Below are positions 34,795 through 43,234 of a DNA stretch of 54,223 bases, piece by piece. The first letter of the stretch is position 1, and each line of letters starts with the position of its first letter. This DNA comes from an archaeon. Its GTDB lineage: Archaea; Asgardarchaeota; Hermodarchaeia; Hermodarchaeales; Hermodarchaeaceae. Position numbers and translations under genes: made by a program. The notes below the pieces were generated by a model, which worked only from the letters and a program-made list of their open reading frames with translations, searched no databases and was not told the DNA's origin. The stretch covers positions 1 through 54,223 of the forward strand of contig JABXGX010000005.1 in the NCBI GenBank assembly GCA_016550405.1. Reading direction: 5' to 3'.

Positions 34795-35750
34795 GTTCGC
34801 CGTGCAGGGAGGTAGATTCCTTACACGACTGGTTTTCAGCTCCGCTTGAAGACCTTGACTCTCTATTTTTCAAAGCACAAAAAATAACTGAAGAATCGTT
34901 CAATCGACATATTGGCTTGTATACTCCTGGAAAGGCGTTTCCCTCAATTTCAGTGACAGGGAATCACTGCCAACTTCAGTGTAAACATTGCGCCGGACGA
35001 TTTCTCCACCATATGCATCCTGTAACCGATCCTCGAGAGCTCATCACTTTCTGTCAAAATATGGCCCACCAGAAAAAAGAGGGTTGCCTCATCAGTGGTG
35101 GTTGTGATGAAACAGGTGTCATTCCCCTCTCACCATTTTTTCCTGCTATGAAAAAAATCAAGGACTCTACTAATCTCTTCTTGAACCTACACACTGGATT
35201 TCTCACTGCCTCCCATGCCCACGCAATATCAAAGACCGGGATTGATTGTGCCTCCGTTGATATAGTTGGATGTGACCACACTATCAAAAGCATTTATGGA
35301 CTGACACAAAGGACAACAAAAGACTATGAATCAACCTTACAGGCCTTGAAAAAATATCGAATCCCTACTGCTCCTCATATTTGTGTGGGCCTCCATAATG
35401 GCGAATTAGCCGGGGAACTCAACGCCTTACATCTCATCAAAGCAAATATCCGACCACGGATCCTTGTGATTATTGCTTTAATGCCGACAAAAGGAACTCC
35501 TATGGCCGCTAGCCCGGCAGCAAAACCATATGACATTGCCCGAATCTGTGCAATCGCCCGCTTACTATTCCCTGAAACAGAAATCGCGCTCGGTTGTATG
35601 CGGCCTCGTGGTGCAATTCGTCGACAGGTAGAACAGCTCGCTATACAAGCTGGAATAACTCGTCTTGTCCAACCTACAAAGGCAACTCTTCAATATCTGC
35701 AGAAAAATGGCTATTCTACAGAGACCCGTAGCGCTTGCTGTGTGAAATAG
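34791..35750 (+). CDS. Radical SAM protein, partner in lipoyl synthesis
   Basis: This 319-residue protein has the radical SAM motif CQLQCKHCAGR near residue 64, a glycine-rich SAM loop (LISGGCDETG near 100), and later the conserved segments VDIVGCDHTIKSIYGL and HICVGLHNGE. It resembles the BioB-like half of the archaeal two-part lipoyl synthase. The ATG overlaps the ligase stop by four bases, so the three genes are coupled. The C-terminus ends in CCVK, and two terminal cysteines could bind an extra cluster. The activity is inferred from the operon and family rather than shown. Confidence 0.82.
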   Translation: MSSPCREVDSLHDWFSAPLEDLDSLFFKAQKITEESFNRHIGLYTPGKAFPSISVTGNHCQLQCKHCAGRFLHHMHPVTDPRELITFCQNMAHQKKEGCLISGGCDETGVIPLSPFFPAMKKIKDSTNLFLNLHTGFLTASHAHAISKTGIDCASVDIVGCDHTIKSIYGLTQRTTKDYESTLQALKKYRIPTAPHICVGLHNGELAGELNALHLIKANIRPRILVIIALMPTKGTPMAASPAAKPYDIARICAIARLLFPETEIALGCMRPRGAIRRQVEQLAIQAGITRLVQPTKATLQYLQKNGYSTETRSACCVK

Positions 35751-35757
35751 ATTTGAA

Positions 35758-36381
35758 TTATCCGGCTAGCTGTTCCCGAGAAATATCAACACCCTCAGTG
35801 TTGATGATTGCCATTTGGATCGCACCGCCCGATGCGATATCACGTTTCCTTGCGGCATTAACAGCCCGTGTAACGAGGTCTTTGCCTTCCTCAATCGACA
35901 TATTCTCTCGGTATTCGTCTTCAAGGACACCGTAGGCTACAACAGAACCACTACCTGTGGCTGTAAACTGGTTTTCTTCCAACATGCTCCCTAACGGATC
36001 AAGCATGTAGATGTGTTCTCCTTCTTTGTCAACTCCACCCACAATAAGCATCGTGATAAGGGGAAACATTCGGTTTCGGAACAGAATTGACGAGGTTAAC
36101 CGTGAAATTGCTTTAACTGTTAACTCACGACCTTTTTCCAGGGCTTCAAGTTTGGCAATAGCCCGAATGTTGTTTGTGAGTTGTTGAGCATCAGCAACAG
36201 ATCCTGAAATCGTCATTGCTGTATGATCTGTAATTTGTAGGATTTTAGGGGCGGTATCACTTGCTACAAGGTATCCCATCGAAGCTTGTGATTCAGTACC
36301 TAAAATCACACCACCATTTACTTTCACTGCAACAGTAGTTGTGTGAGACATTAGTCGGTGTTCATTATCTTGTCCCATCAT
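35758..36381 (-). CDS. psmB: Proteasome beta subunit
   Basis: The beta subunit forms the proteolytic inner rings of the 20S proteasome. The 207-residue precursor has a short propeptide of 13 residues (MMGQDNEHRLMSH) before Thr14 of TTTVAV, the catalytic N-terminal Thr. Glu17 and Lys33 of the mature numbering are in TESQAS and ASDTAPKI, and the SGSV and GSGSVVAYG loops match. Length is normal. It is convergent with the lipoate operon (7 bases between stops) and divergent from the eL13 gene. No alpha subunit or PAN gene is nearby. Confidence 0.95.
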   Translation of the reverse strand: MMGQDNEHRLMSHTTTVAVKVNGGVILGTESQASMGYLVASDTAPKILQITDHTAMTISGSVADAQQLTNNIRAIAKLEALEKGRELTVKAISRLTSSILFRNRMFPLITMLIVGGVDKEGEHIYMLDPLGSMLEENQFTATGSGSVVAYGVLEDEYRENMSIEEGKDLVTRAVNAARKRDIASGGAIQMAIINTEGVDISREQLAG

Positions 36382-36563
36382 GGCTTGAATAACCTCTATC
36401 TCGTTAGTTAATTGCCCACGAATATGCCAACGAATTTAAGTTTTCTTCTCTTTTCGGTTTCACCTATGTATGACCGATATCTCTTCGCTTCATCTGATGG
36501 GTCAAAACATTTTTAGCTCAAACTCTTCTCGTCTCCAATACTCAGCTTTCAGGTGAATCTATC

Positions 36564-37262
36564 TTGGCATTCCGACCAGAAATCAATGCTCCCCAAACCG
36601 GTGAACCTCGTCGGGGTCGGGGATTTAGTCTCCAAGAACTTAAAGAGGCAGGTATAGGGCTCTCTGATGCGCGGTGGATGGCTATCCCTATTGATAATAG
36701 GCGAAAAACGCACCACCCCGAAAACGTGAAACTGCTCCAAGAATATATGAAAAAGATTAAGAAGCTTGAAAAAACCTCAAAAGAGCCTAAAACCAAACCC
36801 GCTGCCAAAAAGCCCAAAGCACCGAAAACCAAGCCCAAAGCCGAATCCATTGAAACTGATTTAGCAAACTTAACCGGTGTTACGAAGAAGGTTGCTGAGA
36901 CTCTTGTAGAAGGCGGGATTCGTAATATTCACGAATTGGCTACAACTTCCCCTCGCCGAATTGCCCGGGTTACTGATATCAAGCGAAACCGTGCTGAAAA
37001 GTTAGTTGATGCAGCAAAACGATATGAACGAGAAAAGGCAAAAGCTGCCCGTGTTGGAAAGGCCAAGGAACCCTCAATCAAGGACCTCAAGGATCTTCCA
37101 GATATTACTCGAACAGACATTAAACAACTCAACGAGTTAGGCGTAGAAACACTCGAAAATCTAAAGACAGAAAACCCACGCGATCTCGCATTGCTTACCG
37201 GAATTCCTGAATCGCGAATCAAAGAATGGCGTAAGATTATTCGTGCCCTTGACAAAGAATAG
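36564..37262 (+). CDS. Ribosomal protein eL13 fused to helix-hairpin-helix domains
   Basis: Residues 1-75 match eL13 of the large ribosomal subunit: GEPRRGRGFSLQELKEAGI, DARWMAIPIDNRRKTHHPENV and a C-terminal helix. A Lys/Pro-rich linker (about 78-95) leads to two helix-hairpin-helix units (about 98-155 and 170-232), with NLTGVTKKVAETLVEGGI and ITRTDIKQLNELGVETLENL. HhH units of this kind bind nucleic acids. eL13 occurs in only some archaea. The start is TTG with AGGTGA at 36551-36556 seven bases before it. It is divergent from psmB and convergent with the R15P isomerase gene. Confidence 0.88.
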   Translation: MAFRPEINAPQTGEPRRGRGFSLQELKEAGIGLSDARWMAIPIDNRRKTHHPENVKLLQEYMKKIKKLEKTSKEPKTKPAAKKPKAPKTKPKAESIETDLANLTGVTKKVAETLVEGGIRNIHELATTSPRRIARVTDIKRNRAEKLVDAAKRYEREKAKAARVGKAKEPSIKDLKDLPDITRTDIKQLNELGVETLENLKTENPRDLALLTGIPESRIKEWRKIIRALDKE

Positions 37263-37289
37263 GCTTAGGCAGTTTTCTATCAAGTACCT

Positions 37290-38276
37290 CTACTTTTTCT
37301 TCAAATAAGGTTCCCAAGGTAAGGCTTGTTCTGTGGAATACCAGCCGAATTCTCGGAAGAGAATCGCAATGGCACCTTGAGGGGGAATGACTCCCTGTTC
37401 AGTAATGATGGCATCGATATATTCTGGCGGAGTTACATCAAACGCGGGATTTCGCACACTTACGTGGTTCCAGCTAGCAAGTTTTTCTTTTGAAACAACT
37501 TCAGTTTTGTCGCGTTCCTCAATTTCAACCAATTCACCTGCCATTGTGGCTGGGCTGAACTTGTAACTTTCCGCCGCAACAAAGAAGTCAAGTCGTGCCT
37601 CATCAGCAGCCAAGGCAACTAAACTTGTGCCTATCTTATTTACAACTGCACCATTCGCTGTTATCGCATCTGCTCCGACAAACACCTTATCCGATCGTGC
37701 AATTAGAAATCGAATCGAATTATCAGTAATTAAAGAACAGGGAATACCTGCATTATCTAACCATGTTGCGGTAATATGTCCTTGATATCTTGGTCGAGTT
37801 TCAGGAACATAGACAGTGAATTCCTTTCCCATTTTATGTGCGGTTTCCAAAACACCAAAGGCCGTGGCACTATTACAATAGGTGAATATGATATCTCCAT
37901 TCTGAATCAGCCGCGAACCAATCTGACCAATAGTTTTGACAGCATTATTGGACATTTCAATGAAAGCCTGTCCAATTTTCTGTCCCACTTCTTTGAGTTC
38001 AGTGATCCCTTTTACTTTCTTTGACTGGGTTAGTAATCGAGTATAGTAATATCGCAGGGCGTTAGGTAATGAAACAGCCGATGGACGTGTCTCATATAAT
38101 AATTGGGCCGCTATTGCTACATCTCGGAGGAGTGAAGAAATTCGTTTCGCTTTTGATTCGTGGGTGGCTGTTACCAATCCTTTTGCTGCTGCACGGGCGA
38201 TTCGTCCTGCACCTCGTGTGCGCATTGTCCGAATGTTTTTTGCAATTTTTTGTGTTTGTTGGGGAATAACGACCAT
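37290..38276 (-). CDS. eIF2B-family protein, ribose-1,5-bisphosphate isomerase type
   Basis: This 328-residue protein belongs to the eIF2B alpha/beta/delta fold. It has MRTRGAGRIARAAAKG near the N-terminus, and the two catalytic residues of ribose-1,5-bisphosphate isomerase: Cys134 in FTYCNSATAF and Asp203 in FVGADAITANGA. The enzyme makes ribulose 1,5-bisphosphate in the archaeal AMP salvage route that feeds type III Rubisco; no other gene of that route is in the window. A role as a translation factor cannot be excluded. A second eIF2B-type protein is divergent from it at 38341. Confidence 0.88.
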   Translation of the reverse strand: MVVIPQQTQKIAKNIRTMRTRGAGRIARAAAKGLVTATHESKAKRISSLLRDVAIAAQLLYETRPSAVSLPNALRYYYTRLLTQSKKVKGITELKEVGQKIGQAFIEMSNNAVKTIGQIGSRLIQNGDIIFTYCNSATAFGVLETAHKMGKEFTVYVPETRPRYQGHITATWLDNAGIPCSLITDNSIRFLIARSDKVFVGADAITANGAVVNKIGTSLVALAADEARLDFFVAAESYKFSPATMAGELVEIEERDKTEVVSKEKLASWNHVSVRNPAFDVTPPEYIDAIITEQGVIPPQGAIAILFREFGWYSTEQALPWEPYLKKK

Positions 38277-38340
38277 TTCCGTTCGCCGAGCAATTTAATA
38301 CGTCATCAAGGTATTAATGCTGTTATGGAGGCGTCTTAGA

Positions 38341-39264
38341 TTGAACCTTGACTGGCTCGTGAAGAAACTAAAAACATATGAGATTGCCAGCGCAGATGGG
38401 ACGGCTATCGCAGCCGCTTCTGCTCTAAAGGATTTAGCACTGAAAACTAAAACGGATTCTCCTAACAATCTTTTCACCCAAATAAAAACTGCGGCCAACA
38501 GTCTCCGTAAGGCCCGCCAAAGTTCAGCGGCTCTACAAAATTGTCTTGATCACATAGAAGATGCGGCACAGAGTGCCTTCTACGAAAAGAAGTCATTGAA
38601 AGATATGGGTCAAAGCATAGCGGATGCATGTGACGAGTTTGTCACACGAATCGCCCAGGCAAAACAAAAAATCGGTGAAATCGGTTCGAAACGTATCCGA
38701 TCAGGAGATCGCATTCTAACACTGTGTCGAAGCACAACAGTATTGGCAATTTTACAAAAGGTCGTTGAGCAGGGTAAGGAAATTGAGGTATTCGTTGCTG
38801 AAAGTCGTCCAGATCTGGAAGGGCGCATTCTTGCGAATGAAGTTGCAGAATTAGGAATTCCTGTTACCCTAGTTACTGACTTTGCTACTCGTATTTTTCT
38901 CTCTGATATTGATATTCTATTAGCAGGAGGTGAAGCAATTGCTGCCAATGGAGCTATTGTATCCAAGGTGGGAACTGCAACCCTCGCTGAATTGTGTTAT
39001 GGTGCACGAGTTCGTGTCCTTATTGCCGTGGGAAGCTACAAATTCTCTCATGAAACCCTCTTAGGACGGCTTATCACATTAGAGGAGGGAAATCCAGAAC
39101 AAGTTGTCCCGAGTGGTGAAATCAATCCAAAAATTACCATTCGAAATCCTTTATTTGATGTAACTGGACACGAGCACATCGACGCGTTCATTACTGAACA
39201 CGGAATAATACCACCGCAAGGAGTCTACCTTATTTTCACTGGTACAAAGCTAGACAAACAGTAG
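38341..39264 (+). CDS. eIF2B-family protein without the isomerase Asp
   Basis: This 307-residue protein has the same fold as the gene at 37290, including the cysteine motif LTLCRSTTVLAILQ, AESRPDLEGRILANE, the NGAIVSKVGT loop and the C-terminal VTGHEHIDAFITEHG. The catalytic Asp of ribose-1,5-bisphosphate isomerase is replaced by Glu (LAGGEAIAANGA), so it may have another substrate or a regulatory role. I chose the TTG at 38341, which has GGAGG at 38327-38331; an ATG at 38317 is in frame but lies close to the likely promoter TTTAATACG near 38293. Confidence 0.85.
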   Translation: MNLDWLVKKLKTYEIASADGTAIAAASALKDLALKTKTDSPNNLFTQIKTAANSLRKARQSSAALQNCLDHIEDAAQSAFYEKKSLKDMGQSIADACDEFVTRIAQAKQKIGEIGSKRIRSGDRILTLCRSTTVLAILQKVVEQGKEIEVFVAESRPDLEGRILANEVAELGIPVTLVTDFATRIFLSDIDILLAGGEAIAANGAIVSKVGTATLAELCYGARVRVLIAVGSYKFSHETLLGRLITLEEGNPEQVVPSGEINPKITIRNPLFDVTGHEHIDAFITEHGIIPPQGVYLIFTGTKLDKQ

Positions 39265-39324
39265 AAAGGCTCAAAAAGCTTAACCTACCGTGTTCTCTCG
39301 AAGAATCCTGAGGATGTAATTACA

Positions 39325-39546
39325 ATGTCTCCTACTTCATCTGCGTCTGGTAAAAAAACAGCCAAGAAACTCGCAGACGTTGATGGCGAACTCTGCGGAG
39401 TATGTCAGGCCTGTGCCACTGTATGCCCGGTCAATGCCATAGAAGTCACAGAAGGCTATATCATAATTGTACCTGCAGCATGCACTGGCTGTGGAACCTG
39501 CGTTAAGGTATGTCCTGTAGGAGCCATTACACTCATAGATCGTTAA
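39325..39546 (+). CDS. 2[4Fe-4S] ferredoxin
   Basis: The 73-residue protein has two clusters with the classic ferredoxin spacing, CGVCQACATVCPVNAIEV and CTGCGTCVKVCPVGAI, after a short Lys/Ser-rich N-terminus. It transfers electrons at low potential. It precedes the second geranylgeranyl reductase gene by 29 bases on the same strand, and such reductases take electrons from a ferredoxin, so the two probably work together. The stop is at 39546. Confidence 0.93.
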   Translation: MSPTSSASGKKTAKKLADVDGELCGVCQACATVCPVNAIEVTEGYIIIVPAACTGCGTCVKVCPVGAITLIDR

Positions 39547-39575
39547 CAAGCTGGGAATTCGAGGAGAAAGCGAAT

Positions 39576-40787
39576 ATGTCAGATCAAATTATTGTGGTGG
39601 GTGCTGGACCTGCTGGTTCATCCACTGCTGTTGGAGCCCTCCGTGCAGGTGCAAATGTGACGATTGTTGACAGAAAAACCAATGTAGGAATCCCTGTCCA
39701 ATGTGGTGAAGCTATTGGGAAAACAGGACCCGGTGTTGCAGAAATCGATATACCAGAAGAATCAATTCGGGCCCCACTTCGAGGATTTCGTCTTTACAGT
39801 CCAGGGCAAATATCCGTTGATTATGCGACCGAAGAACCCAGTGGATTCACGATTGACCGACGTATCTTTGACAAAGAACTTTTTGCGCGAGCCACAGAAA
39901 CCGGAGCTGAGAGCTTACTGGGAGCTCGAGTAATAGACATAACCCGATCAAACGGAACTGTTAATGGCGTAGTCGTGCGACACGAAGGGAAACGAAAAAC
40001 TCTGAAGGCACAAATTGTCATCGGCGCTGATGGCGTGAACAGCCAAATCGCCCGGTTGACAGGTCTTCGCAAAGCCTATAAACCGGATGATATCGACTCC
40101 TGTTTTGGTTATGAGATGGCGAACTGTGACCTTGAGGTCACCGATTTAATGGAGTTCCTCCTTGGAAGTGAACTTTCTCCGCGGGGATATATCTGGATTT
40201 TTCCCAAAGGTGCTGGGCGCGCTAATGTAGGAATCGGAATTGGTGGAGGCGTAGAAACTAAAACCGCCAAAGAATACCTGGATCATTTTCTTAAACATCA
40301 TGAAGTTGCAAAACAGCAATTAAGCAACGCTCGAGTCATCGAAACCAGAGTAGGCGCATTACCTGTTTGTGGACCGAACAAAACGAACGTCGTTGATGGC
40401 GCGCTATTAGTGGGCGATGCAGCAGGTCAAATTCACCCAATCACTGGTGGGGGAATGGGATATGCCATTGTCTGTGGAAGCATCGCGGGACGAGTTGCTG
40501 CTGAATGCCTTCAAAAAGAAACGGTTAGTGCTCAGCATTTACAAAAATACGAGAAAGAATGGCAAAAATTGTATGGGAGTGAATTTGACCAATCCCTCAA
40601 GCTCCGAGACCTTATCCTGCAAACCGCAGATGCGACTCTAGACAAGCTGGCCGAAATTGTGACTGGTGAATCAATCGTGCAAATGACTGCAGGTAAAAAA
40701 GTTAAAATCTTCATGAAAGCCATGGCGACTAAGGATCGCAAACTGATTGCTTTGATGCAAGAATTACGGAAACTTCGCATGGTTTAA
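39576..40787 (+). CDS. Digeranylgeranylglycerophospholipid reductase (second copy)
   Basis: This FAD enzyme saturates geranylgeranyl chains to phytanyl chains on archaeal lipids. The 403 residues have VVGAGPAGSSTAVGA, the VPVQCGEAIGKTG cysteine region, VIGADGVNSQIARLTG, the family motif SPRGYIWIFPKG and LLVGDAAGQIHPITGGGMGY. Its cysteine motif matches the well-studied archaeal GGR better than the copy at 31682. An extended open frame reaches back to 39510, but GAGGAG at 39561-39566 precedes the ATG at 39576. It shares an operon with the ferredoxin. Confidence 0.94.
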   Translation: MSDQIIVVGAGPAGSSTAVGALRAGANVTIVDRKTNVGIPVQCGEAIGKTGPGVAEIDIPEESIRAPLRGFRLYSPGQISVDYATEEPSGFTIDRRIFDKELFARATETGAESLLGARVIDITRSNGTVNGVVVRHEGKRKTLKAQIVIGADGVNSQIARLTGLRKAYKPDDIDSCFGYEMANCDLEVTDLMEFLLGSELSPRGYIWIFPKGAGRANVGIGIGGGVETKTAKEYLDHFLKHHEVAKQQLSNARVIETRVGALPVCGPNKTNVVDGALLVGDAAGQIHPITGGGMGYAIVCGSIAGRVAAECLQKETVSAQHLQKYEKEWQKLYGSEFDQSLKLRDLILQTADATLDKLAEIVTGESIVQMTAGKKVKIFMKAMATKDRKLIALMQELRKLRMV

Positions 40788-40860
40788 GTAATTACTATTT
40801 AGTGTAAACAACTTTAAATCATCATTCTCCTCTCATAATCAAGGAATCGAGGTAAGCTAT

Positions 40861-41343
40861 ATGGCATCCTCAAACACAAGCTTAATCATCGGAATAATTG
40901 TTGGTTTTTTGGCTACATTAGGCATTGCCTACGGACTTATCTATGCAACAGTCTTGGCAATATTACCACTAAGCGGGCCCGGTCTGATTCCTCCCGCAAC
41001 TGTAGCGACCTTTCTCACTGAACCTATCTTGAATCAACTTTTCATAATCTACAACGACGTGCTTCTCAATATCCTTGCTGTCTATATTTTGGCTCCCATT
41101 ATTTGGCTCGTTGGTGGTCTTATTGCTGGTTTAATTGTCCGAGACATGATGAAAGGCGCTGCTGCAGGCCTTATCCTGGCAATGATTGCACCCTTTCTTT
41201 GCTATGGGCTAGACTTCCTTTTAGGTGGGCTTAATGGTGCACTTCTCCTCACATGGGTCCTCAACGGATTACTCGCCGGACTAATCACAGCCGTCGGAGG
41301 CGTCATTGGCGGAACCCTCACTTCGCAATTTGAGGCGCACTAG
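40861..41343 (+). CDS. Glycine-rich membrane protein, unknown
   Basis: This 160-residue protein has about four membrane segments, rich in Gly, Ala and Leu (for example GIIVGFLATLGIAYGLIYA and NGLLAGLITAVGGVIGGTL). There are few charged residues except RDMMKG, and no catalytic motif. GAGGTAAGC precedes the ATG. It follows the GGR gene by 73 bases and precedes another membrane protein by 37, so the three may form one unit. Function unknown. Confidence 0.72.
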   Translation: MASSNTSLIIGIIVGFLATLGIAYGLIYATVLAILPLSGPGLIPPATVATFLTEPILNQLFIIYNDVLLNILAVYILAPIIWLVGGLIAGLIVRDMMKGAAAGLILAMIAPFLCYGLDFLLGGLNGALLLTWVLNGLLAGLITAVGGVIGGTLTSQFEAH

Positions 41344-41380
41344 AACCACATTAATAAGCCAAAACTCAAAGGCTCCTACT

Positions 41381-41989
41381 ATGCCTAGCCTTAGGAGTTC
41401 AAGGATTGCCCCCCTCGGACTTCTCATGGGTATTGGAACCGCAATTCTCATCTACCTTACTCAAGGTCACGTGCTCCAAAATCTTGTCTACAGCACATAT
41501 CTTCCCCTCATCGACCCGCTTCAGTTGTATGAACTCGCATGGGTGATGGCAACAATCGATCTCTTACTCAATGTCTTCTTTCAATTCTCGCTTTTTCTTT
41601 GGTTAATTCTCACTATACTTATCGCCCTCACTATTCGAAATCTAAACATCACCATCTCTACTCTTAGCGCGGCAATTCTGTTACCTGCAGGAACGTGGCT
41701 TCTCTTTGCAATCAAATACATCTATTTGCCAGGTTTCTCTCTTGGGCTCTTGGTTAACTTCTTAATTTGGCAGACTTTCGTCCCTCTAGGTATCGTGTTA
41801 GGTCTTGCAACGCTCATTACACTCCCGTTTACAATTCAGCGCCATCAACAGCCTACTCCCTTGAAGGCTCCAACTCGAATAGAATCTATCTGTTCTAAAT
41901 GTGGAGCCATGTATCGATCCGTTCCCTTAATTTGCGTCCAATGTCAAGGGGAGAATACGATTGTCGAGAAACATCATGATGACTTTTGA
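41381..41989 (+). CDS. Membrane protein with C-terminal zinc ribbon, unknown
   Basis: The 202-residue protein has about four membrane segments (residues 10 to 160) followed by a C-terminal zinc ribbon with two CxxC pairs (CSKCGAMYRS and CVQCQGEN) and a short acidic tail. The start at 41381 (MPSLRSSR) is preferred over an upstream GTG at 41306 that would overlap the previous gene. Zinc ribbons at the end of membrane proteins often bind protein or nucleic acid; no more can be said. No known family is recognised. Confidence 0.7.
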   Translation: MPSLRSSRIAPLGLLMGIGTAILIYLTQGHVLQNLVYSTYLPLIDPLQLYELAWVMATIDLLLNVFFQFSLFLWLILTILIALTIRNLNITISTLSAAILLPAGTWLLFAIKYIYLPGFSLGLLVNFLIWQTFVPLGIVLGLATLITLPFTIQRHQQPTPLKAPTRIESICSKCGAMYRSVPLICVQCQGENTIVEKHHDDF

Positions 41990-42255
41990 GTTTCACATAA
42001 ATCATTTTATGGTAATCGCAATATTTTTGATATCGATTTGAGAAAAACTGTAACAGTTAAATTCTTGTATGAGATAATTTTGGTGCCGGATGCGGCAGTA
42101 ACGCAGTTTTAAAACAACTTAAAACCTCATAGGCAGAATCCTCCCTAAGAGGCCTCAGGTCTGAGTCGTCCTCGCCCTCCAAAACATCCCTCCTCCCTCA
42201 ACTGCCCTTCCGGCTTCATTTTTTAATAACAAGTGCGTGGTGAAATCAACTCAGG
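41990..42255. other. Gene-free convergent gap with hairpin and pyrimidine tract
   Basis: These 266 bases lie between two stop codons. I see no gene. A perfect hairpin TGCCG-GATG-CGGCA is at 42084-42097, the inverted repeat CTCAG/CTGAG is near 42153, a pyrimidine-rich stretch covers about 42163-42205, and ATTTTTTAA near 42218 could end plus-strand transcripts. Confidence 0.45.
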
Positions 42256-43155
42256 CTATGCAGATACAGGACTGGCTAGGATCCGGTTACTAATGGCGAA
42301 CTCAAGCACTTCAACAATGGCATATTCTGGGAGTCCTAAAAGGAAAGCGATGGTCTTGACATCACGTTTTCCATCTACAAGAAAGAGGACATCTCGGGCA
42401 TACGGGCCAAACTTGTCGTAAAGTGCACTCCCCACAGTTGAACCTGTATCAAGTGCTGCAAGTAAATCTTCGCCACCTTTGGGGATGAATCCCAGATCGA
42501 TTCGTTCATCACTAGTTGATGAGGGTGGGGGTGGTGGGGGTGCAGCAACTTCTGTTGGTTCTGGTGGAGGTGGTTCCACTGGAGGGGGCATCGGCTCTGG
42601 TTCAAAACTTGTGGGTTGAGATTCAGGTGGAGGGATTGGCTCAGGAGAAGGTGGCGCAGGGGAGGGAGTTGTGGTTTCAGCGGGTTTTGCCTCAACCTTC
42701 GGTTGAGGTGTGGCAGGAGGGGTTTGAACGGGTGTCGGTGGTGGTTGAGGGGGAGGAACTGGTGGTGTTGTAGCAGGTTTAGGTTGGGTAGTAGGTGCTG
42801 GTTCTGCAGGTGCTTCTGGGATAGTTTTAATGATGTTTAAGTCAAGTTCCCGTAATGCCAAGAGCGTTGCTTTCGTTTTCACCACTGCAATACCTAATGA
42901 TAGGTTGGGAGGAAATAGTACTGCCAAAAGCCAATTGCTACCAATTTTTGAGATTACTACAAGCCCAGCTTCGGTATTGACCGTAAGTTGGCTGATTTGT
43001 CCTTTGTAGAGGCTCACTGTTTGTTTAACCATAGCCTGTGTGTCAGGATCAAGGGTGCTTTGATAGATTTCATTTTCGGGAGAAATGATACAGAATGCTT
43101 TGACCATTCGGTCGAAACGAAGATTGTCAAGTGCACGCTGTACTTCCTCTGCCAT
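42256..43155 (-). CDS. Roadblock-like domain with proline-rich linker and winged-helix-like end
   Basis: Residues 1-105 resemble a Roadblock/LC7-type domain (FCIISPENEIYQSTLDPDTQ, GQISQLTVNTEAGLVVISKI, NWLLAVLFP). Residues 110-220 are a Pro-rich linker with runs such as PPVPPPQPPPTPVQTPPATP that is probably extended and flexible. Residues 225-299 form a compact domain (GSTVGSALYDKFGPYARDVL, FLVDGKRDVKTIAFLLGLPE) resembling a small winged helix or PqqD-like fold. A long poly-Pro link between two folded ends suggests a scaffold or spacer. GltX is the next gene upstream on the same strand, 79 bases away. Confidence 0.78.
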   Translation of the reverse strand: MAEEVQRALDNLRFDRMVKAFCIISPENEIYQSTLDPDTQAMVKQTVSLYKGQISQLTVNTEAGLVVISKIGSNWLLAVLFPPNLSLGIAVVKTKATLLALRELDLNIIKTIPEAPAEPAPTTQPKPATTPPVPPPQPPPTPVQTPPATPQPKVEAKPAETTTPSPAPPSPEPIPPPESQPTSFEPEPMPPPVEPPPPEPTEVAAPPPPPPSSTSDERIDLGFIPKGGEDLLAALDTGSTVGSALYDKFGPYARDVLFLVDGKRDVKTIAFLLGLPEYAIVEVLEFAISNRILASPVSA

Positions 43156-43234
43156 TGCTAAGCCTATACCCCCGACTACGCAGTTGAGCTATACGGTACT
43201 TAGAATTAGCACTCTAAAATCTTTGCGCCATACT

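Noticed and set aside
42516..42840. Two open frames (Trp/Arg-rich and Val/Gly-rich) antisense to the proline linker
   Set aside because: Proline codons read backwards give Gly, Trp and Arg. The composition is explained by the linker on the other strand.
43156..43234. tRNA-like segment between gltX and the proline-rich gene
   Set aside because: AGTTGAGCTATACGG looks like a D arm and TTAGA/TCTAA like an anticodon stem, but the loop is eight bases and no T arm (TTCGA) or acceptor stem can be drawn on either strand.
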